Below are positions 21,801 through 29,600 of a stretch of DNA of 64,000 nt, piece after piece (positions within the stretch are counted from its first letter, which is position 1; every line of letters begins with the position of its first letter). The notes under the pieces are model-generated. The model was not told the origin of the DNA and made no database searches. It saw only the letters and a list, made by a program, of their open reading frames with translations. A program made the position numbers and the translations under genes. The DNA comes from Rubrivivax gelatinosus IL144 (GTDB lineage: Bacteria; Pseudomonadota; Gammaproteobacteria; Burkholderiales; Burkholderiaceae_C): positions 3,286,001-3,350,000 of the forward strand of contig NC_017075.1 in assembly GCF_000284255.1 (NCBI RefSeq), read 5' to 3'.

Positions 21801-23607
21801 AGTCGCGCACCTCGTCGAAGCACTGCGCCAGGTCGGCGAACATGCCCAGGTACTGCGAGCCTTCGCCGGGGAACAGGAAGGCCAGCTTGCCGTCCAGCGG
21901 GCGCGGCGAAAAGAAGACGCCGCCGCGTGTCGCGAAAGCCTTGTCGCCGGCGCCGCGCAGCTTGGGCAGCGCCTGCGCCAGGCCCTTGGCCAGCGCCTCG
22001 CGGCTCTTGGCGACGATCGCCAGGCGGGCCTCGCCGCCGCGGTCGGCGGCGGCCAGCGCGGCGGCGATCTCGGCCAGCGTCCAGCGCGGTTCACGCGCCA
22101 GCGCCGCGGCCAGCGTCTCGACGGCGGCGGCCAGCGCCGTGGCGTCGGGCGCCGACAGCACGCACAGCTCGAACGGCCAGCGCGCCAGCAGCGGCGGGCG
22201 CGCGGCGGCGGCCGGCGCCTGCTCGACGATGGCGTGGGTGTTGATGCCGCCGAAGCCGAAGCTGTCGACGCCGGCGCGACGCGGCTGGCCCAGCGGCGCG
22301 ATCCAGGGCATGGCCTCGGTGTTGACGAACAGCGGCGTGCGTTCGAGGCCGAGCTCGGGGTTGACCTGCTCGCACAGCGTCGGCGGCAGCACGCGGTGGT
22401 GCAGCGCCAGCGCGGTCTTGATCAGCCCGGCGACGCCGGCGGCCGGGATGCAGTGGCTGATCATCGACTTGACCGAGCCGATCGCGATGCTGCCGCCGGC
22501 GCCGCGGCGCGGGCCGAAGACGTTGGCGAGCGCCGCGATCTCGGTCTTGTCGCCCAGCGGGATGCCGGTGCCGTGGGCCTCGATCAGGCCGACGGTCGCC
22601 GGGTCGACGCCGCTGTGTTCGTAGGCGCGGCGGATCGACAGCGTCTCGCCGTCGACGCTGGGCGCCAGGAGCCCGGTGCCGCGGCCGTCGCTGGCCTGGC
22701 CGATGCCGCGCAGCACGGCGTAGATGCGGTCGCCGTCGGCCAGCGCGTCGGACAGGCGCTTGAGCACGACCATGCCCAGGCCTTCGCCGAGCAGCGTGCC
22801 GTCGCTGCCGGCCTCGAAGGGGCGCACGCGGCCGCGCGCGCTCAGCGCGCCGAGCTGGGTGAAGATCGTCGAGACGTCCGCGGGCAGCGAGGCGTTGACG
22901 CCGCCGGCGATCATCATGCGGCTGCGGCCGGCGCGCAGTTCGTCGACCGCGGCGCTCACCGCCAGCAGCGACGACGAGCAGGCGGCGTCGACGAGGTAGT
23001 TCGGGCCCTTCAGGTTCAGCCGGTTGGCGATGCGCCCGGTCATCACGTTGGGCACCAGGCCCGGCGCGGTGTCGGCGCAGTGCGGCGGCAGCTTGGCCAG
23101 CAGCGCGCGGCGCAGTTCGGCCTCGGCGGCGGCGTCCAGCCCGGGCAGCGCGGCCTTCAGCAGCTCCATCGTCTGGTCGAGCACGATGTTGTGCTGGATG
23201 ACGGTGACCTGGCCGCGGTGCAGATAGGTGCTGTGGCCGAGGATGATGCCGGTGTCGCGGTGCTCGGCGTCGTTGCCGAGGTAGCCGGCGTCGGCGAGTG
23301 CGTCGCGCGCCACGCGCAGCGCGAGGTACTGGTCGGGTTCACCGCCGTCCATCGAGTTCGGCATGATCCCGAACTCGCGCGGGTCGAAGCGGTACAGGTC
23401 CTTCAGCCAGCCGCCGCGCGGCGTCTTGATGCGGCCGTCGGCCAGGTAGCGCTCGGCGTCCCAGTTCTCGACCGGGTCCCCGACCGCGTCGACGCCGTCG
23501 AGGATGTTGTTCCAGAAGGCCTGCAGGTCCGGCGCGTCCGGGAAGATGCAGGCCATGCCGATCAGCGCGATCGGCTCGGGCGCGGTGTTGGGCGGGTTGC
23601 GGCTCAT
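18814..23607 (-). CDS. Multidomain Pfa/secondary-lipid-type synthase: KS-AT-DH-phosphopantetheinyl transferase
   Basis: This 1597-residue synthase begins MSRNPPNTAPEPIALIGMAC. Residues 12-460 are a ketosynthase with an intact triad: C210 in DAACSSSLLAV, H345 in EAHGTG and H385 in SMISHCIPAAG (Ser replaces the usual Gly before His). Residues about 570-890 are an acyltransferase with FLFPGEGSQYLGM and active S677 in GHSSGE. Residues about 1055-1345 are a hot-dog dehydratase, with H1076 in LRDHVLSG and D1249 in NPVLMDAMGQL. Residues about 1385-1590 are a 4'-phosphopantetheinyl transferase with PVGVDAEEIG near 1490 and WCAKEAAAKFLGSGL near 1532. No ACP, KR or ER domain is seen, so it must work with the upstream 2739-residue protein. 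The ATG overlaps that gene's stop codon (ATGA). The fused transferase probably activates the ACPs of this locus. Confidence 0.9.
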   Translation of the reverse strand: MSRNPPNTAPEPIALIGMACIFPDAPDLQAFWNNILDGVDAVGDPVENWDAERYLADGRIKTPRGGWLKDLYRFDPREFGIMPNSMDGGEPDQYLALRVARDALADAGYLGNDAEHRDTGIILGHSTYLHRGQVTVIQHNIVLDQTMELLKAALPGLDAAAEAELRRALLAKLPPHCADTAPGLVPNVMTGRIANRLNLKGPNYLVDAACSSSLLAVSAAVDELRAGRSRMMIAGGVNASLPADVSTIFTQLGALSARGRVRPFEAGSDGTLLGEGLGMVVLKRLSDALADGDRIYAVLRGIGQASDGRGTGLLAPSVDGETLSIRRAYEHSGVDPATVGLIEAHGTGIPLGDKTEIAALANVFGPRRGAGGSIAIGSVKSMISHCIPAAGVAGLIKTALALHHRVLPPTLCEQVNPELGLERTPLFVNTEAMPWIAPLGQPRRAGVDSFGFGGINTHAIVEQAPAAAARPPLLARWPFELCVLSAPDATALAAAVETLAAALAREPRWTLAEIAAALAAADRGGEARLAIVAKSREALAKGLAQALPKLRGAGDKAFATRGGVFFSPRPLDGKLAFLFPGEGSQYLGMFADLAQCFDEVRDWLDLWRGLYDDVPGDTRTDIVYPPATELTPERRKQLEARLHDMDVGSEAVMIGGQAMYSLLRALGVEPDVMLGHSSGESSALAASGALPTEDRARLADFIRDLNAVYAQVLAEGKIPTGALLAVGALPSAMVHETVAATGLAIDVAMDNCANQLVLYGTREAIDTVQARLTAIGAICMPLPFDRGYHTPSFGAMSAAFAEHYKAIKLGAPRVPLYSCASAGLFPASPAAVRKLAGAQWSQTVRFRETVQAMVADGVRAFVEVGPSGNLTAFVDDILADQPHLALASNQRRKHGLEQLLATLAQLWVHGRPMSLQALYARRRVAVVDLTAPAPVQRERPMLDNTMPVLRLSDADRALLQRIGAAGAPVVEVKVPVASPAAGPAMPEPAEAEALADGDAAARAAVMADYFATMRAFLAQQQSLLEAWQPGAGEPAPQAEDPLAWAPFLDELVEASPERLVARCHLAVHRDAFLRDHVLSGRGSDTDPELFGLACVPLMASLEILAEAAAALAGTADFASIEQVRAFDWIALDDEALTLDVVAEPVAGEAGLWRATLSQAGAPAVTALFRLADTARLAPLPALAAPRAARWDGQAIYDVGMFHGPIFQSLAHVRGWDESGIDCELSDCSLAGFFDGESTPSMVLNPVLMDAMGQLAACWVAEHVGTDFNCFPSTIERIELLAPQPAAEAGLVLRGRQQALDPAQAADIAAARRWQFEACGADGRPLVRVDGLVNVFFHVPHRFYQVRRDPLGGWLGAPLAPLGDARLWQLESLPEAFCAQSNAIFLRMLAHATLAWEEREAWRALPDNLRQRRQWLHGRLALKELVRHWLHESTGQLVYPSDVVIGHDERGAPYVDGWWTQSLAPAPAVSLTHGARWNVAALRDDGAPVGVDAEEIGRVQRPELLAAAFTPAERAWLAAQPAAARDDALLRVWCAKEAAAKFLGSGLQGAPEAFAVAFESGGADRAWVKAGDIMVPVLLGRVGDSVIALAEYQEKVSG

Positions 23608-26600
23608 GCGTCGATCGCCGTGCGTGCGGTGCCGCCCAGGCGGTTCAGCGCGGCGCTGGCGATGCTCTCCAGTTCCTCGATCAGCATCACCGGCTCGCCA
23701 CGTTCGTCGCTGAACACCACGTTGGCGCGGATCAGCGTCGGGTCGTCGCTCGGGATGCGCTCGTACTCCATGCGCAGCCGCTCGGGGAAACGTTCGGCGT
23801 AGCGCACGACGCGGCCGAACTTCGCCGGCAGCGCCGATTCGTCGCGGAAGGCGCGTGCCCACAGCCAGGCCATCTGCGCCGCGGCGTCCAGCAGCGCCGG
23901 GTCGAAGACCCAGCCCGCCGCGTCGGCCGGCACGCCGCGCAGCCAGGCCGACGGATGCGTGGAGCGCACCGCCGTGCCCGCGCCCTGCTGCGACAGGCCG
24001 TCGAAACCTTCGATGACCTGGAAGCGCGGGCCGTGGAACAGCCACTCGCCGTAGGCGCGTTCGACGGTCAGGCTCTTCTCGCGGTGCGGGCGCGGCACGA
24101 CACGTTCACCGGCCGGCAGCTGCTGCTCCAGCCGCACCACGCCCTTGTAGTGGGTGATGAAGCGGCCGGCGGCCAGCTCGCTCTGCAGCGCGGCGACGAC
24201 CTCGAAGCCCTCGCTGCTGCCGTAGGGCGGCGGGCTGACCAGCACACGCAGCGCACGCGCCGGCTCCTTCAGCTCGACGCCCTTCATCAGCCGGAACTCG
24301 CGCATCTCGACGACCTTCCAGCCCGGCCACAGCGTGGCGGCGGCCTCGGCGGTGATCTCCAGCGCGGCGGCCGCCGGCAGCACCGGCGTCGCGTCGATCA
24401 CGTGTTCCTGCAGATAGAGGTGGCGCGCCACGTCCAGGCGCAGCGCGACGACCTGCTCGCCGCGGCCGGCGTCGAGCACGCGCGCGGCGCCCAGCAGCGC
24501 GCCGAGCTCGGGGCCCTCGGGCGCCCGTTTGCGCCAGGCGCCGATCTCGGCTTCGTGGCGCTCCCAGGGGCCGGCGCCGCAGACCACCTCGACCGGGCCG
24601 CCGGCCGGGCGCGAGATCTCGTCGGCGAAGAGCTTGCGCCCCACGGCCGCGCTGACCAGCGTCACGCCCTTGGCGGCGAACTTGGCCTCGGTCTCGGCGG
24701 TCACCATGCCGGCGCCGAACTTGGTCGGCCCCCACGGGCCCCAGCACAGCGCGCTGACGGCGACACGGCCGTCCCAGCGCCCGCGCAGGTGCTCGCAGAT
24801 GCGGTTCATCAGCTCGTTGGCGGTGGCGTAGTCGCCCTGCCCGCTGTTGCCGTAGCGCCCGGCGACCGAGCTGAAGACGGTGAGGAACTTCAGGCTCTCC
24901 GGGCGCAGCCACTTCTGCAGCAGCAGCAGGCCGACGACCTTGGTGTCGACGACCCGGCGCCAGCTCGCCGTGCTCTTTTCGGCGATCAGCTTGTCCTCGA
25001 TGACGCCGGCACCGTGCACGACGCCGTCCAGGCGGCCGTGGCGGGCGTAGACGCCGTCGAGCAGCGCCCGCATCGAGCCCTCGTCGGTGACGTCCACCGC
25101 GTGGTACTCGACGGCGGCGCCGCTGGCGCGGAAGTCGGCAATGTTGGCGCGCATCTCGCGCAGGCCCAGCAGGGCCTGCACGTGGCGGTTGATCTCGCCC
25201 GGCTTCATCGCCAGCGCACCGCGGCGCACCTCGGCGATGAAGTGGGCACGCAGCGCCGCGGCGTCGGCCAGCGCCGCCAGCTCGGCGGGCTCGGCCTCGG
25301 GCAGCGTGCTGCGGCCGGTCAGCACCAGCGTGTTGCCGGGCCGCGCCAGCTCGCGCAGCAGCTCGGCGGTGATGCCGCGCGCGCCGCCGGTGGCGAGCAC
25401 GACGACGCTGTGCAGGGCGACACGCGGCGCGTCGGCCGGCAGTTCGGCGACGACGCTGCGGAACACGGTGCGCTGGCCGCCGGGGTAGCCGACCTCCTGG
25501 CGGCCGCCGTCGAGCTCCAGCTCGTCGAACAGCGCCTGGGCATGGGCCAGCGCGGGTTGCGTGGGGTCGAGGTCGACGGCCTTGACGCGCAAGCTGGGCC
25601 GCTCCTCGCGCAGCGACTTCAAGAGGCCCGGCGCGCCGCCGGCCAGCGGCAGCGCCTCGGGTGCGCGGCCGCGGCCGTACAGGCCGCCCAGCGCGCTGGC
25701 GGCCAGCACATGGGCCTCGGGCACGAAGGCGGCGCTCAGTTCACGCAGCAGCACGAACAGCGCCTGGTCGCCGGCGGCCAGCGCCGCGCGCCATTCGTCG
25801 GGGCCGGCGTCGGCGCCGGGCAGCGGCGCGTCGACCGGGCTCAGGAAGACCAGGCCGGCGACGGGCGCGACGCGGTGCGTGGCGCACCAGGCGACGAGCG
25901 CCGCCTCGTCGGCGAGCAGCGCCGGATCCAGGCGCTCGACCGTGGCGCCACGTTCGGCCAGGCGCGTGGCCAGGCCGTCGGCGAGCGTGCCGCGGTCGGG
26001 CACGATCAGATAGCGCCCGGCGGCGAGACGGCGCGCGGCCGTCGCGGGCAGGGCTTCGGGTGTCGGTTCGATCAGATGCCGAGACGGGGCATGGTCGGCG
26101 ACGACGGCGCCGGCCACCGGGGTGCCCGCCTCGGCACGATCAAAAGGGACGGCCGCCCCTTCCTTGGCCGAGCCGATCAGGTCCAGCATGCCGTTGAGCG
26201 TCGGCTGGGTGTTCAGCTTGCTGCGGCTGTCGACCAGCGCGGCGCGCCAGGCCTCGGGCAGCGCCTGCAGCATCGCGCCGACGACCTCGATGCGCTTGAT
26301 GCTGTCGATGCCGAGGTCGGACTCGAGGTTCTGGTCGAGGCCGACCATGTCCTTCGGATAGCCGGTCTTCTCCTCGACGATGGCGAGCAGCATCTCGGCG
26401 AGCTTGTCGCGCGACAGCGCGGCGGCCGGAGCCGCGGCCGCCACCGGCGCGGCAGCGACCGGCGCAGGCTGCACCGGGGCCGGAGCGACCACCGGCGCGG
26501 CCGGGGCCACCGGCGGCACCGGAGCCGCGGCGACGACCGGGGCGGGCGGCACGACCGGCGCCACCGGCGCGGCAGGCACCGCGTCGGCGACACGCGGCAG

Positions 26601-29600
26601 CACCATCGTCGGCACCGGGCGGGCGCGCAGCGCACGCGCCGGCGCCGCCGGCTGCTGGCCGAGGAAGGCGGCCATCACGCGCTCCTGCGACTCCAGGAAC
26701 TGGCGCATCGTCTCGAAGTACTCGGCCAGCACGGCGGCGTCGGCCGTGGCAGGCAGTGGTCGTCGTTCATCCATCGTTCGGACCCTCCGGGAAAACTGGG
26801 ACGTGATCGGGGTGGCGGTGCGCGCCGGGGCGGCCGCGGGCAGCGTGGGCGCGACCGGGGCCGGGGCCGGGGCCGAGGCGACCGGGGCCGCAGGCGCGGC
26901 CGCCGGCACGGCAGGCGGCGCGGCCAGCGCGGCCTGGGCCTGCTCCAGCGTCACGCCGACCGGCTTGACCGGGTCGGCGAGGCGGCGCACGCCGGCGCCG
27001 TTGATGACCCAGGCGGTGCGCGCCGGCGTCTCGCGGCGGTCCAGCGAGGCCAGGCGCGCCGGGTCGCCGACGCGGCAGTCGCGGCCGGCGAACAGCGGCT
27101 CGACGTCCAGCGCCACGCCGGCCACCAGCAGCTGGCCGATGCCGGCCAGCACGCCGGCCAGGCCGCTGCCGTCGTCGAGCGCCACGGCGACGTGCGGCTG
27201 ATCCTGCAGGATGCGGCCGACCAGGCGCGACAGCACCGCCTTCGGGCCGACCTCGACGAACAGGCGCGCGCCGTCGTCGTGCATCTGGCGCACCTGGGCG
27301 ACGAACTCGACCGGCTTGACCAGGTGCTCGGCCATCAGCTGGCGGCTGCGCGCCGGCTCGGCCGGGTGCGGCCGCGCGGTGGCGTTGGCGTAGACGGGAA
27401 TCGCCGTCGGCTGCCAGGGCGTGGCGTCGATCAGCGCCGCCAGCGGGCCTTGCGCCGGCTTGACCAGCACCGAGTGGAAGGCCGCGGCCACCGGGATGGC
27501 TTGCGCCTCGATGCCGGCCGCGGCGCACTTGGCGACGGCCGCCTCGACGCCGGCACGCGTGCCCGAGACGATGCTCTGCAGCGGTGCGTTGTGGTTGGCG
27601 ACGATGACGTCGGGCAGGTCGGCGATCAGCTGCTCGACGACGGCACGCTCGGCGGGCACCGCGGCCATCGTGCCGAGTTCGGCACCGGCGTCCTTGGCAG
27701 CGTCGACGATGAAGCGGCCGCGTGCGGCCGACAGCGCCATCAGCGCGCCGAAGTCGATGGCGCCGGCGGCGTGCTGGGCGACGAACTCGCCGTAGCTGTG
27801 GCCGGCGGCCATGTCGGCCTGGAAGCCCAGCGACTGCAGCAAACGCCACAGGCCCACCTCCAGCGCGCCGAGCGCCGGCTGGGCGACGTCGGTGCTGGTC
27901 AGCGCGCGGCGCGCGCCCTCCTTGGCGGCGTCGTCGTAGGCGGCGCGCGGGAACAGGAACTCGCCCAGCGTCTTGCCGAAACGCTCGGTGAACGGCGAGC
28001 GCAGCGCGGTCTCGGCCTCGGCCAGCGCGTCGGCCACCGGCGGCAGGTACAGCGCCGCCTCGCGGCCCATGCCGGTGTACTGCGAGCCCTGGCCCGGGAA
28101 CAGCACCGCGAGCTTGCCGCCGATCGGCGCGCCGGCACGGTGGAACACCCCCGGCGGCGCGGCCTTGGCCTCGCCACGCAGGAAGGCCGCCGCCGCGGCG
28201 AGCTTGGTCGCCAGTTCCTCGGGGCTGCGCGCGACCAGCGCCAGACGCTCGGCGGCGCCGGCCTGCCAGGTGCGCGCCAGGCTGGCGGCCAGGTCGCGCA
28301 GTTCCACCGGCGTCGCCGCCAGTTCGGCGTGCAGCGCGGTCAGGCGCGCGACCAGCGCCTCGCGGCTGTCGGCCGCGAACAGCAGCAGCTCGGCCGGCCA
28401 GCGCTGCGCCGTCGCGCTGCGCAGCCAGGGGCGGTACTCGCGCTGGTACTCCTCCATCACGACGTGGAAGTTGGTGCCGCCGAAGCCGAAGGCGCTGCAG
28501 GCGGCACGCCGCGGCTGCTCGGCCGGCAGCCAGGGCAGCGCGTCGGCGATGACGTGCAGCGGCGCGTCGGGGCGCTTCAGGGTCGGGTTGGGGTTCGTCA
28601 CGCCCAGGTGCGGCGGCAGCACCTTGTGGTGCAGCGCCAGCGCGGCCTTGACCAGGCCGGCGACGCCGGCGGTGGCCTTGGTGTGGCCGATCATCGTCTT
28701 CACCGAGCCGACGACGGCGCCGTGGGCGCGTGCGCCCTCTTCCAGCATCAGCCGCGTCGTGCTCTCGAGCTCGGCGGTGTCGCCAGCGACGGTGCCGGTG
28801 CCGTGGGCCTCGAACAGGCCGACGGTCGACGGGCCGAAGCCGGCCATCTGGTAGGCGCGGCGCATCGCGCGCAGCTGGCCGGCCGGCAGCGGCGCGGTCA
28901 GGCCCTTGGCGTTGCCGTCGCTGGAACCGCCGACACCCTTGATGACGGCGTAGATGCGGTCGCCGTCGCGCTCGGCGTCGGCCAGGCGCTTCAAGGCCAC
29001 CATCGCGATGCCTTCGCTGATGACGATGCCGTCGCCCGAGGCGTCGAAGGTGTTGCAGCGGCCGCGCGGCGACAGCGCCTGCGTCTTGCTGAAGCACAGG
29101 TAGCCGAACGGGCCCTGCACGGTGTCGACGCCGCCGGCGATGACGATGTCGCTGCGCCCGGCGGCCAGCTCGGTGACGCCCTGGTAGACCGCGGCCAGCG
29201 ACGAGGCGCAGGCGGCGTCGGTCGTGAAGTTGACGCCGCCGAAGTTCAGCCGGTTGGCGATGCGCCCGGCGATGACGTTCAGCAGGATGCCGGCGAAGGA
29301 ATCCTCGGTCCACTCGGGCAGGCGTTCGGCGACCTCGGCCGGCAGCTGGCCCGAGAAGCGCGGCAGCTCCGAACGCAGCCCGTACTGCGAGCCGACGTCG
29401 CCGGTGCCGCCGCTGGCGCCAACGATCACCGAGGCGCGTTCGCGGTCGAAGGGCTTGCGGTCGTAGCCGGCGTCGGCGAGCGTGCGGCGCGCGACTTCCA
29501 GCGCCATCAGCTGCATCGGGTCGACGGCCTCGATCGACTTCGGCGGCATGCCGTAGCGTGTCGGGTCGAAGACCAGGTCGTCGATGAAGCCGCCCCACTT

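Noticed and set aside
18832..23802. A 1656-residue open frame on the plus strand opposite the second synthase gene
   Set aside because: Same reason: antisense shadow of a gene with intact KS, AT, DH and transferase motifs.
26400..26640. Repetitive GCC/GGC-rich DNA that looks like a tandem repeat
   Set aside because: It encodes the Pro/Ala-rich linker before the ACP domain and is in frame throughout, so it is a protein linker rather than a mobile or CRISPR-like repeat.
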